Part shown: one piece after another, positions 45,301 to 64,000 of the stretch | How positions within the stretch are numbered: the stretch's first letter is position 1 | Layout: every line of letters begins with the position of its first letter | Origin: Pseudoscleropodium purum | Lineage: Eukaryota; Streptophyta; Bryopsida; Hypnales; Brachytheciaceae | Assembly: GCA_963969395.1 (NCBI GenBank) | Contig: OZ017797.1 | Coordinates: 21,824,001-21,888,000, forward strand | DNA: 64,000 nucleotides | Direction: 5' to 3' | The notes under the pieces: generated by a model | Seen by the model: only the letters and a program-made list of their open reading frames with translations | Databases searched by the model: none | What the model was told of the DNA's origin: nothing | Program-made: the position numbers and the translations under genes

Positions 45301-48300
45301 TTTAGTAGAAACAAAGTTCTTATTGTAGGTGATCAAATACAATCTTATGTTTTAATTTTAGAGATGTTTTCCATGCCTCCATATTTAGCTAAAATGTGGT
45401 GGATGAATCCTTTATATATTATTCCTAGTCTTCTTGGATCATTTAGGGAATTTCGAAGTTGTTTGTTGATGTAACAGAAATATGCATTTTTGAGTGAAAA
45501 GGCTTCTAGGCTAAAAAATTCATGTGGGAGTTGTGCTATTACATTTGCAATACATTTTGGTAATCCACATATTGTTTTTTGGATTCCAATGATCTTTTTA
45601 TCTAGTTTTTTAATTGTTGGTAGAGAGTATGGGACTACATGGAAGCTATAGGCTATGCCAACTCTTATTACGGTGTCGACCATGTTGATTTTTTGTTTTA
45701 TTATGGCTGGACAATTTGTGAGTTGTGCACATTGGTCTATTACTTTTTTAGTGGTAATATGGGTTTGTATTTTCCATTTTAGTGATGGTACTAGTTGTAC
45801 ACCTAAGTATGTATAGGGTTCATTTTGATGTAAAATGGATATTAGTTGATTTCAATAGCTAATATTCATGATTTGTATTTGGCCCTTAAAAGTGTCAGGT
45901 TTTGTTTTTGATTTATTTAGGCATCCCGTGATTGCACATTTGGGTACACCTAAGTCCATTCCAAACCATTCACAAAATTTATCTAGTTTGTTAAGTTGAT
46001 TTTGAAATGATATAAGTTTGTTTGATGTAGCTGCTAGGTCATTTGCATATGCTATAGAGTTGATAGTTATTTTGGATGTACCAAATGTATAACTATTATT
46101 ACCTTATTGGAGCCATCTAAGTAGTGGTTCTAAAAAGATGAGAAAAAGACAGAGGCTTAGGGTGTCTTCTTGAATGGTACCTCTTTGTATTGGTATTGGT
46201 TTAGTATTTCCAAAGTAATCACCTATAAATATTGTGTTGGAATTTGAGTAGATATTTCCTATTAATGCTACAGCATCTTTTGGATATCCAAGATCTATCA
46301 TTATCGCCAGGAGTCTTGCATGGTCAATGGATCCATATATGTTTTTGAAATCTATATATAGTATATAAATGTTTTGGTTTGTAAATCGTGCGTCTTCTAG
46401 AACTACTATGAGAAGTTAAAGCTGTTGTGATGTACTCCTTTCTGCTCTGAATCCCTCTTGGCTATATGAAGGATTTGGTATTTTTCGCCGTATTCTGAGA
46501 GTATTAGTGTTGTAATACTAGTAAAGAATTTATATATAGTATTTGCAAGTGCTATAGGTCTATTATTTGATAGTTAGAAAAGATTTCTTTTTTTATAAAG
46601 TAATATAGTTGTACTAATTTTTCATGATGCTAGGATTTTTTTTGTTTATAGCATTGTTTAAAAAATAGGAAAAGTAAATTATGAAAGCATTGAGGCATAC
46701 TTTTTAGGATTATATTGCGGATTAAGTCTAGGCTCAGTGTTTTGTTATTAGCTAGGTTTTTTAAGCAAATGTCATAAGTTTCTTTGTTGAGGTAGCTATG
46801 TAAAGGGGCTTTAGGGGTTCCTCTTTTATTTATGACAAAACTTTTTAAATCATGCCATGGATATTGCCTTACTCCACACGTACATTGTGGTGGATGTTCT
46901 GGTAAATGATGACATGTTGAGACTGTGGATCTATTACTAATTGATTGTTAAATGTGTATTTTGTTGGCTATGTCATTTGGATTTGTTAGTAGGTTATTGT
47001 GTCTATCCATAATGCAATCTAATGAAGGTGCATTTAGATTTTTGAATACTTTTTAATTTATTTTTTGGGGGCTTTTTTCATATAGTTGTCTATATTTCGA
47101 GATTGCTTTTTTGATACAACTTTGTGTATATTGTGTAGTAATATTATGGGCCTGTATATTTGCATTTTTGGCTAAGTTGGCTATTGTTTTAATCCATTCT
47201 TGTTGATTGGGTCCTTATAATGGAGGTGGTGGGATGTATACATGGGTATGATTTTGGAGTTCTTCTATTATTGGATGAGTTGTCCAATTTGTGTTATTTT
47301 TTGTTGAATATATATATTGCTTTTTTGATTAAATAATATGTAGAGAGGTGAGTTTTCCATTTTTTGTAGTTTTCTTGGTAAGAAACCTCCTTGTTGTGAT
47401 GTAAGGTTTGTTAATTGAGGAAGTGGAGGTGCATTGCAATTTTCGAGTATTTTATTAGATATACTCTCTGTAAGGTGATCTAAAGTAGTGCATGCTTTGT
47501 GCCATTGATAATTAGTTATGGATTCATTATTGAGAATATTGGTGAGTTTGTTTATTTGTAATATATGTTCTTCAAAAAATTGTGTTTTAAATTTTTCTAT
47601 ATTTTCTTGTAAGATGGGGTTTAAAATTCTTGGGGATTTATTTTGTATTGGTATTATTGGCGTGCCAGTAGTGTGTTTGATGGTATATGTAACGTTATAG
47701 GTGGATGGTCTGAGTTGAGATTGTGATTATGATTTGTGTTTGATGGTATATTTAATGTTACAAGTGAATGGTTTAAGTTGAGATTGTAATTATGATTTGT
47801 GGTTGATGTATATATAATTGAATTAAGTACTTTTATGTAGAAACCATTTATTAGACTAGTTTGGGTATAGTTATTACCTCCTTGTCTAGAGTATGGACTA
47901 TTAGTGGGTATTTAAGTAAGTTGAAGGTTGTTTGTAAATGTACGCCATTCTATGTCTTCTGCTTGTGGCAGTGTTATGTTTGATTCATTTTGTCTTCCAA
48001 TAAGGGCTATGTCTCTATTAAAGTCCCTACACATAATCTAAGTGTATTGTAGGTATAGAAAATTTGATGAGTGATGTGATGTTGAATTTTTGGAATCAAT
48101 TGTAGATCATTTATGTGTGAGGACATATACATGTGGAGAGGGAGCCATGTTTGTAGTGAGTGATTGTTTATTTTTATTATTTACAAGTATGGAGAGAATT
48201 CAACGAGAGTTGGAATTTTGGTGATGTTCCTGGGTATGTATATTTTTTATTTATAAGGGTAAAGAGCTCCCCCCCCCCCCCTTCTTGGTGCATATGGTCT

Positions 48301-48920
48301 TTTTTGTTGTGTACATCTTGTTAGTGCAAGTGTATTGTTAAATATTAGTTTGTATTGGGGGAATAGATTTTAAATGTATTTCGTAGATTTTATTGCCGCA
48401 ATTTTGGTTTCTTGGATTGTTATTATAGCAGGAGTATTTGGTTTGAGTGATATTAATTGGTGCAAGCTTGGTAGAGCTTTGTTAGTTGATGAGGCATTCC
48501 ATGTGGTGATATGTACATTATGGTTTAATGTTTGTGTCATTGTAGTATGTATTTGGAGTGAATCTGATATCGACAAAAGGTAGGAGTATTCTTCCAAGGG
48601 GTCATTGCATTTTAGTGCTTCTATGAGTAAATTTTCAAGTAAAAATGGAAATTCGTTAAGCATAATTTGTAAGTTTATTGGTTTGTTTGTATGTTTGATA
48701 AATTCATAAAGTTCTTTATAAATTGGATTGGTGGGTTCAATGATTTTTTGTTTTTTATCTTTAAATTGTGTATATGGATGTAGTGTTGTAATGTGGCATT
48801 CTAGTGGGTTTTGTAGTAAAGCCATTTTATCTAATAGAGACGTGGTCCAATCTGGAGATGGTGTTTGTATTAAGTGTTGATTACATATTTTTACATGTGG
48901 GCTAATTGTGATAATAAGTG
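42390..48920 (-). pseudogene. LINE ORF2 remnant: endonuclease, reverse transcriptase, RNase H
   Basis: The endonuclease start is seen at 48520-48370 (TTWNASSTNKALPSL and TIQETK). Reverse transcriptase pieces are at 46300-45345: RGTIQEDTLSLCLFLIFLEP with LLRWL, then AYANDLAA, where the YADD active site has become YAND. RNase H is at 43560-43097: YYTDGSF is intact, but the next catalytic Glu is Lys (FRAKLMAIHK) and the last Asp is Asn (GNEQANKLAK). A tail follows with CLRQKCQCNTRLKPDILFVK. Many stops and shifts separate the pieces. The protein would nick DNA and reverse-transcribe the element; this copy cannot. Confidence 0.75.
48269..48281 (+). repeat. Homopolymer run of 13 C
   Basis: An isolated poly-C run lies in otherwise C-poor LINE DNA. 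It is a likely assembly- and replication-slippage hot spot. Confidence 0.9.
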
Positions 48921-49534
48921 CAAATAAAAGTCTTGGTGGTGGATGTTATTGGTTTTGATAAATGTATCATGATAAGTGTGGGTAGTCTATAATTGTGTTA
49001 TTGTGTTGAGGGTGTATAGTGTTTATTGCGAGTGCAAACGTTTTTGCTAGGTATTGATATTCGAATTGTAGTTTTATTGTATATGGTATAAAATACATTT
49101 TACATTTTTTTGTTTATGTATATATGGATGTCATGTAAGTATATTAGGCATAGGTCTTGGGTTAGTTTCTATATCTCTACAAAGAAGGATTAGTAAATGT
49201 AATGGAAGTTTTTGATGTTTTAAAGTTAGATTAATAGTTTGAGATTTTATTTGGTTGTAGTAGTGAGTTTGTGTAGGTTTATTAATGTGATTGTTAGTAT
49301 GTAAAGTATGTTTGTGTGTATAATATTTTAACTTATGGGCAATTAGTTTGTGTATTTGGCATTATGTAAGGAAAGAAGGGTGAGAAATTGAAGAAGATAT
49401 GAGACAAAGAAGAATATGTATATAATATTGCCAACAAATGGTGGTGTACAAAAGTATAATGCAAATAAGGGGTGTTTTAGTAAGGTATATAACTAAGGCA
49501 CTCTATTTTGGAGGGATGGCGTTGTCTAACTGAA

Positions 49535-51214
49535 CTAGTTTGGCAATAAAGAGGGTCCCAGTGCATTGATAGTTGGGCAAATTAAATTCTTAATAACTGC
49601 CATGCATTGAAGCAGAATGTCTTCCAGGTTTGTGAAAGCACCTCTAAGGTCTTGGTCTACTTTGTTTGCATAGCTTTGTGCCTTCATTTGCAGTTCTTTT
49701 TTCATTTGGTTCATGTCAAACTTGAATTCGATTTGTAGTTTCGACTTTTCTTTCAAGACTGCTTCTCCTATTAGAGCTGATAGTTCTTCTCTATTGAGTG
49801 ATTGCTTTGATGTAGAGGTTGATGCCGTGTTTTGTATTGCTTCAACTATACTAGCTAGAGCAATGTTGATGTCCAAAAACCTCCACTTTTGAAGTGTTTC
49901 ATCAGTGGGTTTTGCAAGTCCATTGAGTAAATTGGGATGGGGCTAAAACTCCACCCATTTGTGATGAAGGCATGTTGATTTCTTCACATGCTGTTTATAC
50001 ACCACTACATTGAGACATTCAATGTTGGCACTGACACTATGAGTGTCTCCTTTGTGTCATGGGTAGAAGATAGATTTGATGTTCTTGAAGCCAATGTAGT
50101 CATATAGTCCCAAAGAAACTTCAACAATGGATTTGGTGAGGTTTATGTTTTTGACAATCAAAACTAAGCAATTTTTCTTATTTACCTCCTCACAAATTAG
50201 TTGGTTCAAGTTAGGGTTGATTGGTTGTAAAAGCTCTGCTTGTACTGCAATCCCTTGTTTCTTGATCTTCATGAGTTGCTCCGGTGATACTGTTGTTAGC
50301 CAGCTATAGGGTTTGGTAGTTGGTTTTTGAACCTGGTTTAGTTCAAATTTGAAGCCTCTACAAAAACTCTCTTCTAGTGTCTATTTAAAGAGATGGTGCA
50401 ATTCCACGTTCCTAATGGTTTCGTTGTTGATTTTAATGGAGAATAAGGTGTTGGAAGCTATTGGATCACAAGATTTAGCCACTTTGGCAATTATAAAAGT
50501 TTCTTCGTCGAGGTGTAATGTAAACACTCTAGTACCATGGAGTAAGGCTTTATCGTCAATTTCAGGGTTCTGTAAGTGGACCCTAACCATTCTTGACCAT
50601 ACTTTGGAGTTTTTTGCACCATGACACAAGATTGATATGGGGTCAACAATGCTATGTCCTATGTGTATATTCATTTCCTAAAAGTGAAGCAAAACTTTGG
50701 CCATGGCTTCTTTTGGGGACAATGGGACCATAGGTTTTTCAAAGTGCAATAGTATATGATAGTCAAGAGTGAGTTAGGTGTTCATATTTACCTTGACATC
50801 ATAGGGGATTTGTGTCATGTTGAAATGTTAGCCTACAATGTTGTCAGGTCTAGATATTGGCCACAACTTTTGTAGTACATGAGAGAATGACATACAAGCT
50901 TTGGTGAATTCTATTGCTTCTTGTGCGTTATATCCTTGAGCAATGAGTCCCATTATCGATGGTTTGTTGATAAGTGGTGGCATGTTGACTTCATAGGCAA
51001 AGGTTTCCATAGTAGGAAAACCAAACTAAAATTTGTATAATACTGGGTCTTTGAGTAGGGTCATTGTGGTCATGGTGCCTTTGGATTTCTTTTGCTTGGA
51101 TTTGTTAGCTTCTAAAGTAGTGCATTTATAGGAGCCCGAAGCATCTTCCATCTCAATTTCTTGAGAATAGGGTAAATGCCTTTGAATCTTGTTGTTGTAT
51201 GATGGATCTAACAT
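49535..51214 (-). pseudogene. LINE ORF1 remnant
   Basis: Consecutive minus-strand frames form one protein broken by stops. It starts at MLDPSYNNKIQRHLPYSQEI (51214), continues through INKPSIMGLIAQGYNAQEAI, then IGHSIVDPISILCHGAKNSK with VWSRMVRVHLQNPEIDD, and ends with a coiled-coil-like stretch (ALIGEAVLKEKSKLQIEFK, then MKKELQMKAQSYANKVDQDL). ORF1 proteins coat LINE RNA. No zinc knuckle is visible. The position upstream of the endonuclease fragment supports the call. Confidence 0.55.
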
Positions 51215-51359
51215 TGTTCCTGTATTGAATTGTATTTGGTTAGGAAACCATAGATAAAGGGGTAGTATATTTTGGGCATGTATATATTTGAAAGAGATTA
51301 TAGATTTGAGAGGTTGATCTTTTTTCGAGCAAAGTGTTTTTGTGTTGGACGTAATGCAC

Positions 51360-53689
51360 TAGATTTATTTTTATTTTTTTCTTATATATATATTTTTTTT
51401 TTAAATTTAAATTTTTAAATTTTTTTTTAAAAAAATTTTTAAATTTATTGAGAACATATATTCAAGTGATGTTTTTAGGCACTTGGCATATTTAGATGTT
51501 CCTACCATGAGTACACATACTTGTAATCATCACTAATTACAATTCAACATATTTATTATTATCAAATACAAATAATTGTTATTGAATCTTCATTCTTAAA
51601 AATTGAAAAAGGATTTCAATACACCTAAGCATGCATTATTGGGACACTATATGAATAAGTTATATAAATTTTCAAAGTATTATCTCTAAGTGTTTCAAAA
51701 AACCAATATTCTATTCTCATATTCTTATATTTTAATTGTATATATCTTATGTAATCAATATCTAGATTTCTATGGTGTTTTGGGTCCAATTGTAAGTGTC
51801 ACATTTTTGGGATATTGTTGATTATAGGTATACATTTTTACTTTATGATCTTGATTGGAGTGATGAAGCTATTTACATCCCAAAATTAATATGCAAATTA
51901 TAGATGAAACATCTATATATTTATTTCTTAAGTGAATAGATTAGAGTATCACATATAATTTTTTTTTAATTTGAGGTTATTGTCCATTCAAATGTGACGA
52001 TATCATTGTATTTTGAAATTCTTTTAAGTGAATTGTGGTGACTTAATATACTCAAGATTGCAAAATATTTTGCAAAATATTTCTATATGTTTCAATTAGT
52101 TTGATTAAATAAAATTTGCTACAAATTAAATCACTAGTTTGAGACTTCAATATTTGTTTTATGCAAATGAAGACAAACAAACAATTACAATTATTAATAG
52201 AGAATGTCAAAGTGGTATTACAAACCTCTTTCAACACACTTTTCAATATTCGATTTAGATTTTCTAATGGAATATTATAGGAAGTTATAGTATCCCAAAA
52301 GTTCTTCAATGAGTTTGAAGAAGGATGTCTCGTTATTTGAATTGAGTATAAATTCTTCAACAAATTTATGGAAAGAACAATGGCATTAGAGGATTTTCAA
52401 CAACTATGGAGGGCTACAAGTTCCCTAGGCTACCAACATCGGGGGAACAACCTTGTAGTTGTTGTTTGATATGGCATGGTGATTACTACGTCACCAAAAA
52501 GAAATTTTAAAAAAAAATTAAAAAATTTTCTGCTTTTTTTTCCAAAAAAATAAAATTGACAATGGAAACAACAAGAATAGGGGCGAGGGAATAGGCCTAA
52601 AACGGCCCTCCTAACCCTCCATAAATCCTCTAATGGTTGTCCAATCATAGCATTCTATACACAACCTTTACAAATTTTGGGTTTAGGGTTTTGCTACTAT
52701 GATTCTCCCTATTAGAGGGAGTCACAATTGCTTGCCTTTTTTTGCAACCATTCTTCAAGTTCATTCGAAAGTGGAGTGTGGAGTGCTCTAGTTGGTCAAC
52801 AAAGTTTCTTGAATTTGGTGAATTTGATGAAGAATTTGTTATCACTTCAAAGAGTCAATAACATTTCCACAAATTCAATGATAGACTCAGTGGCAAAACC
52901 ACTTAAGTAGAGCATGACTCCCTCACAACATTCCATGTGCAACCTTGACATGATTAATTGGGGGACATGAGGGTTTTGCTACTATGATCCTTTATTAGAA
53001 GGAGTGACAATTGCTTGTCCATCCCTATGACCATTCTCCAAGTTCATTCAAAGGTAGAGTGTAGAATGCTATGGTTGGTCAACTAAGTTATTTTCAACGA
53101 ATTCAATGAAGAATTTGTAATCACTCCAAAGGGCTAGTAACCTTTTTCCAAGTTCAATGGTAAAATGACTTAAAAATGTGACTCCCTTACAATATTCCAT
53201 ATGCAACCTTCAGTGTATTTGGGACATGAATGAAGCTTTCACTACCATGATTCACCTACCAAATTTGAGGATTTGATTGCACAAAGATGTGATGAAATTG
53301 AATTTCTACATTAGATTCTCAAGGGTCCACATTATCTCTTATCAATCACAAGATGACATGTACCACTTTTATAAAAATGACATAATTTATGCCGAATCTG
53401 ACCTTCAAGTAGGGTCTAGCTCTCTTGGAAGTAGGACTTTTTTTCATTTTTTATGATGTGCCAAAGTGGTGATATAAAATGTTATAATGGTGCTCAAAAT
53501 TTCAACATTCATCCACATATTAGATAGAAAAGATCACATTTGTACATATCACATGTCCATAATTCTATTTTCATCCACAATCACACGATTTCATCTGAGA
53601 TTTTTTTATAATTTGAAATTTCTTGGCAAAATACTTCAAAATTTGTTGCCACTTTTTAGCCAAATTATTTTTTTCTAGTGCAATCTGGC

Positions 53690-53690
<1 letters not shown>
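51360..53690. other. AT-rich intergenic region
   Basis: It opens with a low-complexity block (51360-51445) of T-runs and AAATTT. No gene is recognised. It contains the 290-bp duplication at 52665-53275. A sharp change to balanced base composition at about 53690 marks the start of the synthetase gene's promoter region. Confidence 0.5.
52665..53275 (+). repeat. Diverged tandem duplication, unit about 290 bp
   Basis: The unit beginning GGGTTTTGCTACTATGAT (about 52685) recurs near 52973, and a third partial copy begins near 53240 (CACTACCATGATTC). The copies share GAGTGACAATTGCTTG-like, CCAAGTTCATTC and GTTGGTCAAC segments. Function unknown. Confidence 0.7.
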
Positions 53691-61144
<7,454 letters not shown>

Positions 61145-61694
61145 ACGGTAGTCAATTTTGTTCACCCACAATTTTATTTTTTGGAATATATATACCACCA
61201 GCAAGTGCTGTTCACACGTCTCTCCCGGTGATTGATGGCGCAATCATTACCGTACTGTTCATTACAACTGGTGCAGGGACCCAGATCGCAGTTGAACGGC
61301 TGGACCAACTTGTGAAATCCTCGAGAGCCAGCAAGTACTGACCACTGTGATTTTCTCAAATTTTGGTTTATATATTGAATGCGGGATGAAACCTTTCTAT
61401 GCTCGGATAAGGTGATTTGAATCAATGTATGCACGCCCTTGGTGTTACAGGTGGTATTAGCAAATTGAATGTAGTCCAAAGGGGTATCTAAATCCATGAT
61501 TCTGAAGGCCCTCGCTAAAAACCACCTTTAAGCCCAAGTGAGAGAGAACTTACCTGTAGTCAGCGTTGTAATGGGTAATCGAATCAAACAATATATGTAT
61601 CGTTCTTTTGGGTGGGATAAGGTGCAACTCACTATTTGTGCCATGTTGTATAGTTAGTAGAACTACTTCATCAAACTCTTTTTTCATGTTGGTC

Positions 61695-61805
61695 TTACGA
61701 CTAATGTTCCTCACCTCTTTTGACTTGTGAGTTATGACTAATGTTCCTCACCTCTTTTGACTTGTGAGTTACGACTAATGTTCCTCACCTCTTTTGACTT
61801 GTGAG
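61695..61805 (+). repeat. 37-bp tandem triplicate
   Basis: Three units contain ACTAATGTTCCTCACCTC and TTTTGACTTGTGAG, differing only at a C/T in the third or fourth base. It lies about 550 bp beyond the synthetase stop. Confidence 0.9.
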
Positions 61806-63680
61806 GACGTCACATTGCTAATAGAGCTACTTCCTACTTTGCCCCCAAGGTTTGAAGACGGAAGGGATAATCCCTCCCGAGATACTTATGGTTTCCCAGT
61901 TGAAATGCTTGTCTCATGAATGATGTTGTTAGAGCTACCCATATTTTCTAAGTATAGGACAATGCCTGAAGAGGAGGATGTTTTGGGAAATAACAGACCA
62001 ACAAGGAGGGCGGAGCCTAACGAGGCTTGTCATTTCCCAAAACACCTAACAACGAGGAGTCATTGCCCGATGTAAATTACAAGCAGAAGGATGAGAAATT
62101 GAGGATGAGAAATCAAAGTCGGATGAGTAATTCGTAATGCCCGATTACACAAGAAAACCCATGCAAACCAGGCATTACGCTGCAGAAGCCTCCCAGCAAA
62201 CGAACGGGGAATTTCCTGGGAGTGGTTTACGGAACAAAAGGAAGCCCCTCCAACATTGGTCAACAAAGTCATGGATAGCACTTGCTATATAGCTGCTTCA
62301 ATGTGAATTATTAGAACTTCCCCCAATAGACTCCTTACTCGAGGTGCTTGTAAGACTAACGTCACTTCCCTTCTCCTTTTGTATGGTGATGTTCTGATGA
62401 GTCTGGCTTCGTGGTCTTGGTCCAACAAGCTACAAGATTCCCTCGAGCTCCCCCAGAGCTGGGGATTGCAGTTGCAGTTGCGGATGCGGAGTGCAAACAG
62501 TGCCCCTCTTGTCAAGGACGGCGGGTGCCTTCGTGATTCCTCCTGACGTCGCTACTTGCGTTACCTCTGAACTCTGAAGTCCAAAGAGGCGGCTTTTCCG
62601 GAATTCTCCCGTGACCAACGTCACGCGAGCTCGCTGTGCCGGCTGGGTCCGGGCCGTCGGATGTTCCGTAATCCTTACGACTTGGCGTGACTGCTCAAAC
62701 TGGGGAATTCTGTATCTGGATGATATCTCGGAGACTAAGTGAGTTTTAACGACATTGTGCAGATTTTATGAGAAAAGCATCAGTAGTCTTCTGTTCTGCT
62801 CTTCCTGTTGGAAGAATTCAACCCAGGCAGGCAGGCAGGCACGCTTGGCTGCTTGTGTGTTGGAAGGAATCTCAGCTCGCCTGCAGCCATTGCACTCAGG
62901 CAAGCGAGGACATATTCTATCATAGTCCTGTGAAATCAATCAATCCCCAAGTGACCGAGTGCAATAGAAAGACAAGAGAAAAGGTCATTCATTTTGGAAA
63001 ATCCGCACAGGAAAAGCCTTTCAAATACTCCGCATCTGCCTTGGATCTTTGTCGAGCATTCAGGATTGTGGAGATTCTTCTTGAATCTTCCTCGATTGGA
63101 TGAAGTGAACTTTTTCAAAGCATTCAAAAGCATTCAGCTGAACGTCTCAACTGAAGTGACGTCTACCGGTAAGGTAAGGTACTTCTTATAACCCCCACCC
63201 AATTCCGACCCCCCCATTTGAAGGGAAACTAAACTAAGGATACAAATTTTCAAAGGTAACCACATCTAATTGAAATGGGTGCATTTGAAATGGGTGCATA
63301 TGGGGGTATGCATGCAATTATATCTTGATAATTGACAATCTATCTTTGCAGGTCCCGAAATGGTGAACGCGAGAAGGACAAGTGGCAAGCGGAGTTTCCG
63401 TGTACTCCGAAGTTTGAGTTGGGAAATGGGAGCTTTGCAAGGAACGATGAGCTGCAGTGCTTTTTCAGTGCTGTCTGAGTGTCCTTGACAAGGCAAGGAC
63501 CATGAGTCTTCCCTTTCCAGTTGACACAGACGGGCACCTCCGTGCCACCCATTTCCATTTCCATTCAGGTGGCAGCCATGCAGTGCTGTATGGGGAAAAG
63601 CATCCTAACTTGTCGGTGCAAGGTTGAGTTGAGGAAGAATGAATAATGAATAAAAAATAAAATTAAAAATAAAATTAAAA

Positions 63681-63845
63681 TTCAACAAACAGTGCATTCA
63701 AACAAGAAGATACAAATAATGAATCTTTTTCAACAAACAGTGCATTCAAACAAGAAGATACAAATAATGAATCTTTTTCAACAAATAGTGCATTCAAACA
63801 AGAAGATACAAACAATGAATCTTTTTCAACAAATAGTGCATTCAA
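63681..63845 (+). repeat. 48-bp tandem repeat, 3.4 copies
   Basis: Units contain TTCAACAAACAGTGCATTCA and AACAAGAAGATACAAATAAT. Because 48 is divisible by three, both strands stay open: plus gives a repeated MHSNKKIQIMNLFQQ-type peptide and minus gives NALFVEKDSLFVSSCL. This is a minisatellite, with no other sign of coding. Confidence 0.9.
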
Positions 63846-64000
63846 CTTTTGTCCACAACAAGTTAGCCTATAAAGCCATTGCAAGGGGTCTTTCTAAAAT
63901 AGGTACTTCTATCATAAATCAAGGTATGGTTTAACTCTAGAAGGATGCCTAGGATACTAAGTGTCAAATGGATGACATTGAATCTTTCTATGAAGTACAA

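Larger units (their letters stand above)
42130..51350 (-). mobile_element. Decayed LINE (non-LTR retrotransposon) with RNase H
   Basis: Fragments on the minus strand appear in the proper order for a two-ORF LINE: a nucleic-acid-binding-type ORF1 (51214-49535), then endonuclease, reverse transcriptase, RNase H and a C-terminal tail (about 48920-42390). The coding strand is conspicuously poor in G, typical of LINEs. Boundaries are approximate because neither a target duplication nor a clean 3' tail is visible. Numerous stops and frameshifts show an old copy. Confidence 0.75.
61145..64000. other. Region downstream of the synthetase gene, no recognised gene
   Basis: Apart from two short tandem repeats I see only frames under about 110 codons without recognisable domains. 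The GC content between 62440 and 62700 is higher, which could indicate a promoter or first exon of a neighbour on either strand, but nothing confirms it. The 3' untranslated region of the synthetase gene must lie at its left edge. Confidence 0.45.

Noticed and set aside
62060..62624. Three overlapping minus-strand frames downstream of the synthetase gene as a new gene
   Set aside because: Each is under 80 codons, they are in different phases without splice signals that join them, and no domain is visible.
63692..63934. The 48-bp repeat as a repeat-protein gene
   Set aside because: The frame is open only because the unit is a multiple of three; both strands are equally open and the flanking sequence shows no start context or domain.

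Overview
The window reads as nuclear DNA of a land plant, most likely a non-seed plant (bryophyte, lycophyte or fern). The evidence is a 12-exon organellar-type glutamyl-tRNA synthetase gene with GT-AG introns, plant-type CACTA and Copia elements, DUF8039 and DUF4216 CACTA accessory domains, and transposon-borne families (NIF-type phosphatase, DUF7869, ParB-like/methylase) that I associate mainly with non-seed plants. The species cannot be named from sequence alone.

Layout. 1-4316 is a flank with no recognised gene. 4317-30799 is one CACTA DNA transposon (CACTA-1, 26.5 kb) with CACTACAAGAA ends and a 3-bp ATT target duplication. Its left arm carries minus-strand genes: a DUF8039 exon pair, a broken NIF/FCP1-like phosphatase and a TNPA-like protein. 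The plus-strand TNP2 transposase is split: its N-terminal part is at 11420-12768 and its C-terminal DUF4216 part at about 29482-30225. Between these halves lies a foreign module of about 16 kb. It holds a CCGG-motif block, a minus-strand gene resembling a ParB-like domain joined to a beta-class DNA methylase with an acidic/coiled-coil tail and a NIF fragment, a pair of almost identical 0.79-kb inverted repeats packed with a 29-bp palindrome, and a plus-strand 911-codon DUF7869 protein with a plausible DDE triad. The two genes diverge outward from the inverted repeats, which look like duplicated promoters.

31134-41752 holds the right part of a second, decayed CACTA element (CACTA-2: broken TNP2 and a right terminal repeat), into which a young 5431-bp Copia retrotransposon (34935-40365, minus strand, 256-bp LTRs, ATACC target duplication) has inserted. 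CACTA-1 may also sit inside CACTA-2, but the left end of CACTA-2 is not visible. About 42130-51350 is a decayed LINE on the minus strand with endonuclease, reverse transcriptase and RNase H remnants. 51360-53690 is AT-rich with a 290-bp duplication.

The one clear host gene is the glutamyl-tRNA synthetase (54178-61144, plus strand, 611 residues). Every exon joins in frame, the HIGH- and KMSKS-type motifs are intact, and the N-terminus suits organelle targeting. Downstream to 64000 I see only short tandem repeats and no convincing gene.

The most interesting part is 12769-28900, a candidate undescribed mobile module inside a CACTA element: a putative transposase, a methylase-like protein and an inverted, operator-rich control region.
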